A stretch of DNA of 64,000 nucleotides from Pararhizobium antarcticum (GCF_001885585.1 NZ_LSRP01000071.1:1-64000), one strand, 5' to 3'. Shown: positions 44,703-54,554, counted from the stretch's first letter. Program-made: numbers and translations. The notes: generated by a model not told the origin, from the letters alone.

Positions 44703-45644
44703 TTGAGTTTGTCTGCAGTGAAACGGAAAGCGATACGTAACGCACTAGAGCTCAAGCTTCGTCGCTGCAAGGGCACTCGCTTGCAGGAATTCTTTGCTGA
44801 ACTGATGAACATAATTCATGGAGATGCGTTCGTACCTACTGGCACCGACTACTCACGCGGTGACCTTCAGTGTGACGGCATCCTCTTAGTGCCACTTACT
44901 ATTTTTGCCTGCTATGGGCCAGTCAACGCTGGGACAAACGCAACTGAGGCATCGATGGAACGGGCCGTGAAGAAGGTGGCGTCAGACTTCGCTGGTGCAA
45001 TCAAAGAATGGCCTGCACTTAAATCGTGGGTATTTGTCCACAACTATGTCGAGGCGCCAGCTCAAATCGTACAGAAGATACTTGATCTGCGTACCAACAA
45101 CCCTAAGCTTGACATTAAGATCTTCGGTAAGAGCGGGTTCGAAAGTGCCCTTCTAGATTTGGATGAGGCCTCCATCGAAGCTTTGATTGGCGATGCTGCT
45201 ACGGAACAGGATTTCCGATCATTGCAGCCCGAAGACGTCTTGGCGGTGGTGTCAAGCATCATGGCCAGCGTCGATCATGATGGCATTCCTGATGATGCTC
45301 CTGTTGTGGTGCCGGATCAGAAGCTCTACTTCAACGGTCTCTCATCAATTTGCAAGCAGCGCATCGTCGACGGCCTGCAAAACGCCAACCGCGTGGCCAC
45401 CCTGCTACTGGATCATCAGGATCCCATGCTGGATGCCCGGTTGGCATCAATCTTCAAAGCAAAGTACTTTGAACTTAGGGCACAGTCTATTCATCCTGAC
45501 GATATACTATTCGAACTTCGCGACTTTGCTGCTATGGAAAAAAAGACCACTGCGCGGCGTGAAGTGGCTGTATGGAGCTTGCTGGCGCACTTCTTCGAGA
45601 AGTGCACCATATTCGAGGACGCACCGGTCGAGGCTGTGGCATGA
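44703..45644 (+). CDS. ABC-3C system N-terminal-domain/CTD component
   Basis: 313 aa, starting at TTG 44703 (SLSAVKRKAIRNALELKLRR). The N-terminal region with FFAELMNIIHGDAFVPTGTD (around residue 30) is shared by many ABC three-component conflict proteins, in which this part probably senses or recruits a target. GC content and codon use drop compared with phage genes. The stop overlaps the next ATG by 4 bases. Confidence 0.7.
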   Translation: MSLSAVKRKAIRNALELKLRRCKGTRLQEFFAELMNIIHGDAFVPTGTDYSRGDLQCDGILLVPLTIFACYGPVNAGTNATEASMERAVKKVASDFAGAIKEWPALKSWVFVHNYVEAPAQIVQKILDLRTNNPKLDIKIFGKSGFESALLDLDEASIEALIGDAATEQDFRSLQPEDVLAVVSSIMASVDHDGIPDDAPVVVPDQKLYFNGLSSICKQRIVDGLQNANRVATLLLDHQDPMLDARLASIFKAKYFELRAQSIHPDDILFELRDFAAMEKKTTARREVAVWSLLAHFFEKCTIFEDAPVEAVA

Positions 45645-45892
45645 TCCTACCAGGCAAACACCTAAAACCAGATAGAGCTTTGCTCACGATCGGGAGCGAG
45701 ATCTTGGCCGTCATGACCAAAGGCACCAGTACAGTCTCAATGGTCTGGGATGATGTTCGGGCACTGCGCAACAAGCAAGATTATGCTTCGCCTCTGCCGT
45801 TCGACTGGTTCATTCTGGCTTTGTCATTGTTATACGCTATGGGCGCGGTAGATCTCGATGGTGACAATCTCACTCGAGTCGTTCTGCCATGA
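45641..45892 (+). CDS. ABC-3C system middle component
   Basis: 83 aa from ATG 45641 (MILPGKHLKPDRALLTIGSE), matching the short 'middle component' proteins (type 6) of ABC-3C systems; YASPLPFDWFILALSLLYAM is the conserved core with a winged-helix-like fold. Overlaps its neighbours by 4 bases on both sides, so the three genes are one translational unit. Confidence 0.75.
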   Translation: MILPGKHLKPDRALLTIGSEILAVMTKGTSTVSMVWDDVRALRNKQDYASPLPFDWFILALSLLYAMGAVDLDGDNLTRVVLP

Positions 45893-47691
45893 TCAGGACC
45901 GTCTCGAGTTCGCTACCGACGTTCAAGACCGTAAAGTTCCAGTCTGGCCTCAACATCTTGCTTGCCGATGTCGCGGCCGTTTCTACCGGTCGTCACACTC
46001 GAAACTCGGCGGGTAAAACTAGCTTGGTTGAGGTCATTCATTTCCTACTTGGTGCGGACGCCGACAAGAACTCACTTTTCAAGAGCGCCGGTCACGATAG
46101 CCATACGTTCTCGATGGAAGTCCACGTTTCGAGTCAGTGGATACTTGTCACTCGCACGGGCCAGAAGGACAAGGATCGGCGGATCTATCTGTCAGATGAA
46201 CATGCCGCGGCCGTAGGACTTATCCTCGATAGGGAGGATGACGGCAAAGGGTTCATCTCGAACGAGACCTGGAAAGCATTTCTAGGATCAACTTGGTTCG
46301 CGCTCCCAATGAACCGCGAAGGAACTATTTTCGAGGGAAAGAGTGCTCCGACGTTCAGGCAACTCATCGGTTACTTCGCGCGACGGCGCAAAGATAGTGG
46401 TATGGATCTGATTGAGAAGAACGGAAAAGATCAACAGCCAGGCAGTGTTCAGGTTGCGCTATCCTATCTGCTAGGGCTGGACTGGGAAATCCCACGTCAG
46501 TTTCAGTACATGCGAGAGCGTAGAAAGCACGCGACAGCTCTTCGGATGGCGGTCAAAGAAGGAGAGCTGGGTCAGCTATTCGGAACAGCAGCTGAGATTC
46601 GTCCAGAGCTTGCACGAACCGAAGAAAGAATCGCCATACTGCGCGCACAGATCGATACGTTTCAGGTGCACGATAGTTACAAGGAACTGGCAGGGCAGGC
46701 TTCCCGCTTGAGGGACCGTGTTACTGAGGTCACATTCGAGTTGGCGGAGGCAGACTCCGCTGTCGAGTATATGAAGAAATCCTTCGATGCGGAAGCACCA
46801 CCGGCATACGCTGACGTAGAGACCCTTTATCGTGCAGCCGGGATTGAGCTGCCAAGCGTCGCGCTGCGCCGATTTGAAGATGTAGAAGCCTTCCAGGCAT
46901 CGGTAACTGCGAATAGGCAAAGCTACTTGCGTGATCAGATTGACGAAACAAAGCGACACCGAGACCAGTCGGCGGCAGATCTGGTCAAGTTTTCTGGTGA
47001 GCGAACCGAAATTTTAAAAAAACTCGATGGCAAAGGAGCCTTTGAGGATCTCATTCGTTTACGCGAGGCCTTTGGAGAAAATGTAAGCCGCGCAGAAACG
47101 CTGCGCAGTAAACTTCAGCATGCCGCTGCGCTGGAAAACAATATAACTCAGATGAAAGCAGAGGCCGCTGAGTTAGAATTAAAGCTCCAGCAGAACTACG
47201 AACAGAACGAAGATAAGATTAAGAGGGCGACCGTTCTGGTAGATAAGGCCATCTCCAAGCTCTATGATGACAGGACTGGTAATCTCATCATTGAATCATC
47301 ACGGTCGGGTCCAAAATTTCGCATCGACATTCAAGGGGGCGGGAACAAAGGCGGGATCGACATGATGAAGATCTTCTGCTTTGATACGATGTTACTGCGT
47401 ATTGCTTTCGAAAGATTCAAGCCGAGTTTACAGTTTCTCGTTCATGATAGCCATTTGTTCGATGGGGTCGACTCCCGCCAAGTCGCACAAGCTCTTGTCT
47501 ACGGCAAGGCCGTGGCTGACGAGATCGGTGGTCAATACATCGTCACTCTGAACAGTGATGAGTTCCATAGTGCCAACGCATCAAGCGATCTGCCTCTCGA
47601 CGAATTCGTAAACACGGTGAAGCTGGCTGATGATGAGACAGGCGGGCTGTTTGGGTACCGTTTTGATCTTAAGAAGGCGGCGCCCCAATAG
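45889..47691 (+). CDS. ABC-3C ATPase (DUF2326, SMC/RecN-like)
   Basis: 600 aa. Walker A is at 38-45 (RNSAGKTS), followed by LVEVIHFLLG; a coiled coil covers about 230-440; the C-terminal DUF2326 lobe has FLVHDSHLFDGVDSRQVAQA near 520 and QYIVTLNSDEF. This is a Rad50/RecN-like ATPase of the ABC-3C conflict class. The set is complete (sensor-like protein, middle component, ATPase). AT-richer than the phage around it, indicating separate acquisition. 47692-47953 has no gene. Confidence 0.82.
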   Translation: MIRTVSSSLPTFKTVKFQSGLNILLADVAAVSTGRHTRNSAGKTSLVEVIHFLLGADADKNSLFKSAGHDSHTFSMEVHVSSQWILVTRTGQKDKDRRIYLSDEHAAAVGLILDREDDGKGFISNETWKAFLGSTWFALPMNREGTIFEGKSAPTFRQLIGYFARRRKDSGMDLIEKNGKDQQPGSVQVALSYLLGLDWEIPRQFQYMRERRKHATALRMAVKEGELGQLFGTAAEIRPELARTEERIAILRAQIDTFQVHDSYKELAGQASRLRDRVTEVTFELAEADSAVEYMKKSFDAEAPPAYADVETLYRAAGIELPSVALRRFEDVEAFQASVTANRQSYLRDQIDETKRHRDQSAADLVKFSGERTEILKKLDGKGAFEDLIRLREAFGENVSRAETLRSKLQHAAALENNITQMKAEAAELELKLQQNYEQNEDKIKRATVLVDKAISKLYDDRTGNLIIESSRSGPKFRIDIQGGGNKGGIDMMKIFCFDTMLLRIAFERFKPSLQFLVHDSHLFDGVDSRQVAQALVYGKAVADEIGGQYIVTLNSDEFHSANASSDLPLDEFVNTVKLADDETGGLFGYRFDLKKAAPQ

Positions 47692-47953
47692 CAGTGCAAA
47701 TCGTTGATACTCAGACAGAGGCACGTTTTGTAATTTTTAGGACGATTGGTTTCGACGGAAAGTGATCATACTCAGATCCTAGGCGGACGAGACTGTGTCA
47801 ACGCCATGTCAACCCGCATACACCATTTTGTCGCTGTCGGTGCCGGTCAAAGCAGGTCAATGTCGGTTGTTGTCGGAATGGAAAGCGCGCCAAATCAAAG
47901 ACTTGTCTGATAACTCATTGAAATACATAAGCTATTGGAATCGCTAAGGTTTT

Positions 47954-48000
47954 GGCTCATAACCTGAAGGCCGCAGGTTCAAATCCTGCCCCCGCAACCA
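47954..48000 (+). other. attR-like site: 3' half of initiator tRNA(Met) gene
   Basis: 47 bases equal to the 3' half of an alphaproteobacterial initiator tRNA(fMet) gene, from the 3' edge of the anticodon stem through the CAT anticodon, T-loop (GGTTCAAATCC) and CCA. The 5' half is missing, so it is not a functional tRNA. Displaced 3' ends of this kind mark the edge of an element inserted at a tRNA. Because the copy is joined to the DNA on its right, the element is on the left. Confidence 0.75.
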
Positions 48001-48607
48001 ACGAAACTTGTAACCGCTTCCAGTCAGCCTCCTCCTCAGCGAGGACAGCACAGAAGCGGGCAGTAAAATCCAGCTTCTCATTGATATCACTGAACTCACC
48101 CGCCCGAACCCGGCGGGCGAACTCGTTTGCGTGCCGCTCCCGCAGACCGGCGCTGTATTCCTGAAATGCCTGCATTGAGGCGAGGATGAAAGCCATCCGG
48201 CTGGCGACCGTCAGGTCGGCAGCCTTGCCATCCGCCGACGGCACGATCAGCACCTTCTGGACGAGATCGCGGATGAAATTGAAACGGCGCAGCACCTCAT
48301 CATGTTCGGTGTTGCCGGTACGGGCGATTTTCGTCAGCGCTGCCATGGCTGCACTGTACATGCATGCACTGTACATGGATGGGTTGACGACAAAGGTCTT
48401 GGCAGCCCCTTTGCGCTTGACCGCGGACTTTACCAATGCGCCCTCCAGTTCGTTTCGCTGTTTCTGCAAATCTTCCAGCAGCCGGTCGAAAGCAGCGATC
48501 TGAAGCTGACCGGCGATCAAACGCTCTGCCACCTGATCGGCAATGAGGTCTTGCTTTCTCTTCACATCGACAAGCGTTCGCGCGAGCTTTTCCTTATCGC
48601 GCCTCAT
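47957..48607 (-). pseudogene. Serine recombinase, 3' remnant
   Basis: Frame of 216 codons equal to the C-terminal third of a large serine recombinase (helical coiled segment KQDLIADQVAERLIAGQLQI; DVVLRR-type tail). It lacks the catalytic domain and begins exactly where the decayed phosphoketolase ends. Its final residues AGAGFEPAAFRL are encoded by the complementary strand of the tRNA fragment, a known result of recombinases that end at tRNA genes. It suggests an older insertion at the same site. Confidence 0.7.
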
Positions 48608-49050
48608 GGATCCAACCCGGCGTTTCCGGCGAGACGTGGCTTGGAATGCCGTAGGGCCAGGAGAAATGGCGGAACAGGGGATGCAGCCCGTTGCGGCTGC
48701 GCTCGATGGCTGGATAGTGTTCCAAAAGAGCCTTCAAGATAGTCTGCGCCACGATGCCACGGCCCGGCATGGCCGGGTCCGATGACATAGATCATGTCCA
48801 GATCGTTTTGCGTGATCAGGCGGTTGAGATGGACATAGAGAAAGTTCAGACCCGGTGTCGTACCCCAGTGGCCGAGCAGGCGCGGCTTGATGTGATCCAG
48901 CGTCAGCGGGAATTCCAGTCGCGGATTTCCTTGAGATAGATCTGGCCGACCGACAGATAATTGGCGGCGCGCCAGTAGGCATCCATCCTGTGAAGAAGGT
49001 CGGGCGAAAGCGGTGCTGCAGCGCGGGTCTGATCGTTTATCGGGATATCC
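48601..49050 (-). pseudogene. Phosphoketolase 5' remnant (xfp), decayed
   Basis: Three frames together spell the N-terminal ~150 residues of phosphoketolase: [20 protein letters not shown] and SVGQIYLKE, then after a frameshift [20 protein letters not shown] and [13 protein letters not shown], then after another shift [20 protein letters not shown] and [11 protein letters not shown]. No start codon remains in frame, and the sequence breaks at about 48,600 into the recombinase remnant. The enzyme makes acetyl-phosphate from xylulose-5-phosphate; its neighbours here are fermentation-type genes. Confidence 0.75.
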
Positions 49051-50085
49051 TCACACTGTCGCGAAATCGAGAACGACGCGGCCGGCCACCTTGCCGTGCT
49101 CCAACCGGTCGAACACCTCGTTGATCGCAGACAGCGGCTGCAGCTCGATATCAGCCTTGACCTTGCCTGCGGCAGCAAAGGCAAGGGCTTCCGCCATGTC
49201 CTTGCGGTTGCCGACAAAGGAACCGCGAATGGTGATGCAGTCTGCCACGACCCCGAACAGCGGCACGGGGAACTCGCCCGGCGGCAGACCAACCAGCACG
49301 CAGGTCCCTGTCTTGCGGGTCATCGCAACGCCCTGCTTGAACGCCGGCAACGAGGGTGCCGTGATCAATACGCCATGCGCGCCGCCGCCGGTGTCTTTCT
49401 TCAGGGTTTCGGCCGGATCGCCGGCCATTGCGTTGATGGTCAGATCGGCGCCGAGGCGTTTGGCAAGCGCCAGCTTACTGTCGTCGATATCGACCGCACA
49501 GACATTGAGCCCCATGGCCTTGGCATACTGGATGGCCAGATGTCCAAGTCCGCCCGCGCCGGAGATGACGATCCATTCGCCGGGCTTGGCCTCGGTTTCC
49601 TTGATGCCTTTATACGTTGTGATGCCCGCACAGATGATCGGGGCTGCCTCGGTCGCCTTCAGGCCTGCGGGTATATGCGCCACGTAGTTGGGGTCGGCGA
49701 GGATGTATTCGGCAAAACCGCCGTTCTTCGTATAACCGCCGAACTGCGCCTCGGCACAGACAGTCTCCCAGGCCGAGAGGCAGTATTCGCAGTGGCCGCA
49801 GGCGGAGTAAAGCCATGGCACGCCGACGCGCTCGCCTTGCTTCACATTCGTCACTCCGGCTCCCAGGGCCACGACGATGCCGATGCCCTCATGGCCTGGC
49901 ACGAAGGGCGGCGAAGGCTTCAACGGCCAGTCACCGCGTGCGGCATGCAGATCGGTGTGGCAGACGCCGCAGGCCTCGGTCTTGACGAGGATCTGGCCCG
50001 GTCCGGGCGTGGGAATATCCCATTCGCGCAATTCCAGCGGTTTTCCGAAGGCGGTGACGGTGGCGGTTTGCATTGTCTTGGCCAT
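49051..50085 (-). CDS. adhP: Zinc-dependent alcohol dehydrogenase (AdhP type)
   Basis: 344 aa from ATG 50085 ([20 protein letters not shown]), with AAGGAG ten bases before it. Catalytic zinc Cys in [15 protein letters not shown], His in [10 protein letters not shown], structural zinc in [15 protein letters not shown], and the NAD fold [17 protein letters not shown]. Oxidises or makes alcohols such as ethanol with NAD(H). Downstream of the transhydrogenase genes in the same direction with a 46-base gap; role in redox balance at low oxygen is likely. Confidence 0.92.
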   Translation of the reverse strand: MAKTMQTATVTAFGKPLELREWDIPTPGPGQILVKTEACGVCHTDLHAARGDWPLKPSPPFVPGHEGIGIVVALGAGVTNVKQGERVGVPWLYSACGHCEYCLSAWETVCAEAQFGGYTKNGGFAEYILADPNYVAHIPAGLKATEAAPIICAGITTYKGIKETEAKPGEWIVISGAGGLGHLAIQYAKAMGLNVCAVDIDDSKLALAKRLGADLTINAMAGDPAETLKKDTGGGAHGVLITAPSLPAFKQGVAMTRKTGTCVLVGLPPGEFPVPLFGVVADCITIRGSFVGNRKDMAEALAFAAAGKVKADIELQPLSAINEVFDRLEHGKVAGRVVLDFATV

Positions 50086-50131
50086 GGGATGGCTCCTTGT
50101 CTCTGTTGGGGGATCTTCGGGAAACACAAAA

Positions 50132-51580
50132 TCACGCGGCGGCGCGCCCGAGCGGGCGGACGGCTTCGATCATCTTGACGAGCACGGCCTGGGCGTCGCC
50201 GCAGACCATGTTGCAGTTCTCGCCGTAGAACAGGGTGTTGACGATGCCGGCATAGCCCTTGCCTTCGCCGCGCTTGACGACGAACACCTGCTTTGCCTTG
50301 TCGGCATTGAGGATCGGCATGCCGAATATCGGAGACGGCTTGTCGGTGCGTGCCGCCGGGTTGACGACATCGTTGGCGCCGATCACCATCACCACATCGG
50401 TATTGGCAAAATCGTCGTTGATGTCTTCGAGTTGCAGGATGAGATCGTAGGGCACGCCGGCTTCGGCGAGCAGCACGTCCATCTGACCGGGCATGCGACC
50501 GGCGACCGGGTGGATTGCGAAGCGGACCAGCACGCCCGCCGACTGGAGCAGTTTGACGAATTCGTAGAGTTTCTGTTGTCCCTGCGCGACGGCCAGGCCG
50601 TAACCGGGAATGATGATGACACTCGCTGCATAGCGCATCGCGATGCCGGCATCCCCGGCCTCGGTTGGGCGCAGGCTGCCCTTGATGTCACCCTGTTTCT
50701 GCGTCACTGACGGACCGAAATTCGTGAACAGGATGTTGCTGACCGAGCGGTTCATGGCATTGGCCATCAAAAGCGTCAGCAGCAAGCCGGCAGCACCCAC
50801 CACCATTCCGGCGACCATCAGGGCAGGCTTCTGCAGCACGAAGCCTTCGAGCGCCACGGCAAGGCCGGTAAAGGCGTTGAAGACGGAGATCACCACGGGC
50901 ATGTCCGCACCACCGATCGGCATGGTCATGAGGATGCCGAAGACCAGTGCGCAACCGAAGAAAATCGTGATCAACGTCGTGATGCCAAGCACGGGCACAA
51001 GTGTGCCGAGCGAGGCGAGTGTCAGATAGGCACCGATGGCAATCGTCACCGCAAAGGCGATGACGTTGACGGCCTGCTGCCCCTTGAAGCGCCAGGGGTT
51101 TGACAGGAGACCATCGAGCTTGGCCCAGGCGATGACGGAGCCCGACATGGAGACGGCGCCGATCAGGGCGCCCGCCAGCGTCACGATAAGCGGCATCAGT
51201 CCCTGCGCCCGGCCGCCAAACAGTTCCATGGCCGCAATCGCGCCGGCTGCTCCGCCGCCCATGCCATTGTAGAGCGCCACCATTTGCGGCATCGCCGTCA
51301 TGGCGACGCGCTTGCCGCTCCACCAGGCGACGCCACCACCGATCATGAGAGCGATGATGGCAAGGCCGACATTGGTCGCCAGAAAGGGTTGCGTCGCATC
51401 ATTGGCACTGAATATGTAGAGAAAGCTGGCGGCGACGGCGACCAGCATACCGATGCCGGCGGCCAGGATGCCAGAGGGGGCCGTGACCGGCGACGACATG
51501 CGCTTCAGCCCGTACATGAACAGAAAGGCAGCTGAAAGATCGGCAACGCCGATGAGGACGAGCGGCAGGGTGGGGAGCAT
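50132..51580 (-). CDS. pntB: NAD(P) transhydrogenase beta subunit
   Basis: 482 aa. The first ~270 residues are eight or nine membrane helices forming the proton channel; the NADP(H)-binding domain III follows, with VIIIPGYGLAVAQGQQKLYE and the loop VVNPAARTDKPSPIFGMPIL. Works with PntAA/AB to exchange hydride between NAD and NADP with proton movement. Genes are in order pntAA-pntAB-pntB on one strand. Confidence 0.95.
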   Translation of the reverse strand: MLPTLPLVLIGVADLSAAFLFMYGLKRMSSPVTAPSGILAAGIGMLVAVAASFLYIFSANDATQPFLATNVGLAIIALMIGGGVAWWSGKRVAMTAMPQMVALYNGMGGGAAGAIAAMELFGGRAQGLMPLIVTLAGALIGAVSMSGSVIAWAKLDGLLSNPWRFKGQQAVNVIAFAVTIAIGAYLTLASLGTLVPVLGITTLITIFFGCALVFGILMTMPIGGADMPVVISVFNAFTGLAVALEGFVLQKPALMVAGMVVGAAGLLLTLLMANAMNRSVSNILFTNFGPSVTQKQGDIKGSLRPTEAGDAGIAMRYAASVIIIPGYGLAVAQGQQKLYEFVKLLQSAGVLVRFAIHPVAGRMPGQMDVLLAEAGVPYDLILQLEDINDDFANTDVVMVIGANDVVNPAARTDKPSPIFGMPILNADKAKQVFVVKRGEGKGYAGIVNTLFYGENCNMVCGDAQAVLVKMIEAVRPLGRAAA

Positions 51581-51589
51581 GATTTTTCC

Positions 51590-51943
51590 TCAAGCCTTCT
51601 TCACGGGATGCCGTTTGGCACGCGCCGTTTTTTTCGGGCTGGCATCGGGAGCGCTGGTCTGGAACATGGCGAGCATACGCCCGGTCACGGCATAGCCGCC
51701 CGCCGCATTGCCGGCGCCGAGCAGGACAGCGAAGAAGCCGATAATCTGTTGCTGCACGGAACTGGCATTGATCAGGGCATAGAGGCCGCCGACCACGACG
51801 ATGCCGTGGACAAAATTGGCGCCCGACATCAGCGGCGTGTGCAGGATCGCCGGCACCCGGCCGATGATCACCCAGCCGGCAAAGGCGGCGAGCATGAAAA
51901 TATAGAGTGCGACAAAGCCGCTGATCGCCATCTGGCTATCCAT
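51590..51943 (-). CDS. pntAB: NAD(P) transhydrogenase alpha subunit 2
   Basis: 117 aa with three or four hydrophobic helices (ALYIFMLAAFAGWVIIGRVP and LMSGANFVHGIVVVGGLYAL). This is the separate membrane part of the alpha subunit found in alphaproteobacteria. The C-terminus is a basic tail (KKTARAKRHPVKKA). Lies 9 bases before pntB. Confidence 0.93.
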   Translation of the reverse strand: MDSQMAISGFVALYIFMLAAFAGWVIIGRVPAILHTPLMSGANFVHGIVVVGGLYALINASSVQQQIIGFFAVLLGAGNAAGGYAVTGRMLAMFQTSAPDASPKKTARAKRHPVKKA

Positions 51944-51964
51944 CGATGTATCTCCAAAAAAGGG

Positions 51965-53080
51965 TCAGGCTGCCTTGGGCTTGGGTTCCATCATGCGGCC
52001 CGCATGGGTGAGTGCTGTGCCGGCAAGGATCTCGTCGTCCCAGTCGATGGTGACGACATTGTCCTTCAGCATCAGCGCCAAAAGGTTGAACTGGTTTTTG
52101 GCGTAGAGCGTGCTGGCGTCCTCTCCGAGAAGCGAGGGGACGTTGAGCGGTGCGACGATGGTCACGGGACCGACACGGATCGTTTCGCCGGGAACGGTGT
52201 CCTCGCAATTGCCGCCGCCTTCGGCAGACAGATCGACAATGACAGCCCCTGCCTTCATGCCGGCTACCTGCACTTTGTCGATCAGTTTGGGCGAGGGGTG
52301 TCCGGGAATGGCGGCTGTGGTGATGACCAGATCAGCGGCCTGGATATGGTCTGTCAGAACGGCTGCGACCTTGGACTTCTCATCGGCGCCGAGTTCGCGG
52401 GCATAACCGCCCTTACCGCGCGCATCGACGCCGGTCTCGACAAAGGTTGCGCCCAGCGACAGCGCCTGTTCCTTCGTTTCCGGCCGCACGTCATAGCCTT
52501 CGACGACGGCACCCAGACGGTGGGCCGTGGCGATGGCTTCAAGTCCGGCAACACCGAGCCCCATGACCAGAACCTTCGCCGGGCCGATCGCTCCGGCCGC
52601 CGTCGTCAGTTTCGGCAGGATGCGGGCGAGATGGGTGGCACCCAGTTGCACGGCGTAATAGCCGGCAAGCGCCGACTGGCTGGACAGCGCATCCATACTC
52701 TGCGCCCGCGTGATGCGCGGCAAGCGCTCCATGGCAAAACAGGTGATCTTCCGGTCGAGCAGGCGCTGGACAAGCGCCGGCTCCTTATGCGCGTAGACGA
52801 AGCAGATCAGGATCGATCCCTCCTTCATCGCGTCGATCACGTCGAGCGCTGGCGGCTGGACGCAGAGCACCACGTCGGCATCCTTCACCAACGTGTGGCG
52901 ATCCTTGACGATCGCGACATCCTTGAAGGTCGCATCCGCAAGTTTGATCGCCTCACCGGCACCCGCCTGCATATGCAGTCTGGCGCCGAGTTTCACGAGC
53001 TTTGGGACAAGCGACGGCACAAGCGCTACGCGCCGCTCATGCGGCTTCGTCTCCTTCAGGATCGCAATGTTGACATACAT
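51965..53080 (-). CDS. pntAA: NAD(P) transhydrogenase alpha subunit 1
   Basis: 371 aa NAD-binding subunit. Seen: ILKETKPHERRVALVP at the start, the RQD-loop region PRITRAQSMDALSSQSALAG, and the dinucleotide fold KVLVMGLGVAGLEAIATA. Soluble domain I that exchanges hydride with PntB. First gene of the pnt operon; 91 bases separate it from the aldehyde dehydrogenase. Confidence 0.95.
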   Translation of the reverse strand: MYVNIAILKETKPHERRVALVPSLVPKLVKLGARLHMQAGAGEAIKLADATFKDVAIVKDRHTLVKDADVVLCVQPPALDVIDAMKEGSILICFVYAHKEPALVQRLLDRKITCFAMERLPRITRAQSMDALSSQSALAGYYAVQLGATHLARILPKLTTAAGAIGPAKVLVMGLGVAGLEAIATAHRLGAVVEGYDVRPETKEQALSLGATFVETGVDARGKGGYARELGADEKSKVAAVLTDHIQAADLVITTAAIPGHPSPKLIDKVQVAGMKAGAVIVDLSAEGGGNCEDTVPGETIRVGPVTIVAPLNVPSLLGEDASTLYAKNQFNLLALMLKDNVVTIDWDDEILAGTALTHAGRMMEPKPKAA

Positions 53081-53171
53081 GGGAAAGCTCCGGGTTCAGG
53101 CGCGGGATGCAAGCGCAGGGAGTGGTCAGGCTTTCACCGGCTTTCCCTGCGCCATCGTTTCAGGCCGGCGG

Positions 53172-54554
53172 TCAGAATGGCGCGTCGGCGACCACGTAGC
53201 GCACCAGCTTCTTGTTGACGAAGGCCTGGATTCCCATGTCACCGAGTTCGCGGCCGTAGCCCGAATTCTTGATGCCGCCGAAGGGAAGCTCGGCATCCGA
53301 CCAGCTGATATTGTTGATGAACATCATGCCGGTATCGATGCGGCTGGCGACCCGCTTGCCGCGCGCCACATCCTTGGTGAAGACCGACCCGCCGAGCCCG
53401 AAGTCGCTGTCATTGGCCAGCGCAATGGCTTCCTCCTCGTCCTTGACCCGGAAGATCATCGCCACGGGCCCGAAGAACTCGTCGCGGAAGGCAGGATTGC
53501 CCGGCTTGACGTCGGTCAGGATCGTCGGCTGCATATAGGAGCCCGGACGATCGACGCGCTTGCCGCCGATCAGCACCTTGGCACCATGCGTCACGGCGAC
53601 ATCGACCTGTTTCAGAATGTCGGTCAGCGCGGATTCGGACGATAGCGGACCGAGCGTCGTCTTCTCGTCCAGCGGGTCGCCGGCCTTCAGTGCGCCAAGT
53701 GCCGCCTGGAATTTTGCAATGAACGTATCGGCGAGCGTTTCGACGACGATGAAGCGCTTGGCCGCACAGCAGGTCTGCCCGGTATTGTACATCCGGCCCC
53801 AGACCGCCCATTTGATCGTGTGTTCCATATCGGCGTCTTCGAGAACGATGAAGGCGTCGCTGCCGCCGAGTTCCATCGACGAGGGCTTCAGGTTCTGTCC
53901 GGCCCGTGCGGCGATGCTGCGGCCGGCGGCGACGCTGCCGGTGAGTGCCACGCCCTTGATGCGCGGATCGTCCACGACCCGGTCGGATTGCGCATGCGAA
54001 ATCAGCAGGTTGGTGTAGAGGCCGACCGGCGCGCCGGCGTCGAGCAACAGCTTTTCAAAGGCGATGGCGCATTGCGGGACACAGCCGGCATGCTTGATCA
54101 CAAGCGTATTGCCTGCCATCAGATGCGGCCCGGCGACGCGTGCGAGCTGGTAGTAGGGGAAGTTCCACGGTTCGACGCCGAAGACCACGCCGATCGGGCT
54201 GCTCTCCATATGGCCTTCACCGGTGGTCGGGTTCAGATCCGTGTCTGCGAGAAAGCGCTCTGCATTCTTGGCGTAATAGCTGAGGATTTGCGCGCTGAAT
54301 TCCACTTCGCCGCGCGCCTCGTCGATCCGCTTGCCCATTTCAAGGGTCATCGTCCGGGCCAGTTCCTCAACCCTGTCATGCACAAGCATGGCAGCCTTCT
54401 CGATGATGACGGCGCGTTCGGCATAGGGGGTGTGCCGCCATGTCTCGAAGCAGGCCGCGGCAGCAGCCAGCTTCGTTTCCAGCTGCGCGTCCGTCAGGTC
54501 GTCGAATGTCTTCAGAAGTTTGCCGGTTGCGGGATTGAAGCTCTGATAGGTCAT
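53172..54554 (-). CDS. NAD(P)-dependent succinate-semialdehyde/aldehyde dehydrogenase
   Basis: 460 aa ALDH. Catalytic Glu in LELGGSDAFIV (SMELGGSD) and Cys in NTGQTCCAAKRF; the cofactor region PWNFPYYQLAR is conserved. Best match in kind is the GabD/Sad-like succinate-semialdehyde dehydrogenase group, often annotated so beside these genes; the true aldehyde is not fixed by sequence. Lies between the second dehydrogenase and the pnt genes, same strand. Confidence 0.88.
   Translation of the reverse strand: MTYQSFNPATGKLLKTFDDLTDAQLETKLAAAAACFETWRHTPYAERAVIIEKAAMLVHDRVEELARTMTLEMGKRIDEARGEVEFSAQILSYYAKNAERFLADTDLNPTTGEGHMESSPIGVVFGVEPWNFPYYQLARVAGPHLMAGNTLVIKHAGCVPQCAIAFEKLLLDAGAPVGLYTNLLISHAQSDRVVDDPRIKGVALTGSVAAGRSIAARAGQNLKPSSMELGGSDAFIVLEDADMEHTIKWAVWGRMYNTGQTCCAAKRFIVVETLADTFIAKFQAALGALKAGDPLDEKTTLGPLSSESALTDILKQVDVAVTHGAKVLIGGKRVDRPGSYMQPTILTDVKPGNPAFRDEFFGPVAMIFRVKDEEEAIALANDSDFGLGGSVFTKDVARGKRVASRIDTGMMFINNISWSDAELPFGGIKNSGYGRELGDMGIQAFVNKKLVRYVVADAPF

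Noticed and set aside
47954-48000. Functional tRNA(fMet) gene
   Set aside because: The 5' half including acceptor and D arms is missing, so it cannot fold into a tRNA.
51608-53218. 536-codon plus-strand frame opposite the pnt genes
   Set aside because: Antisense to conserved pntAA/pntAB coding DNA; no recognisable protein.
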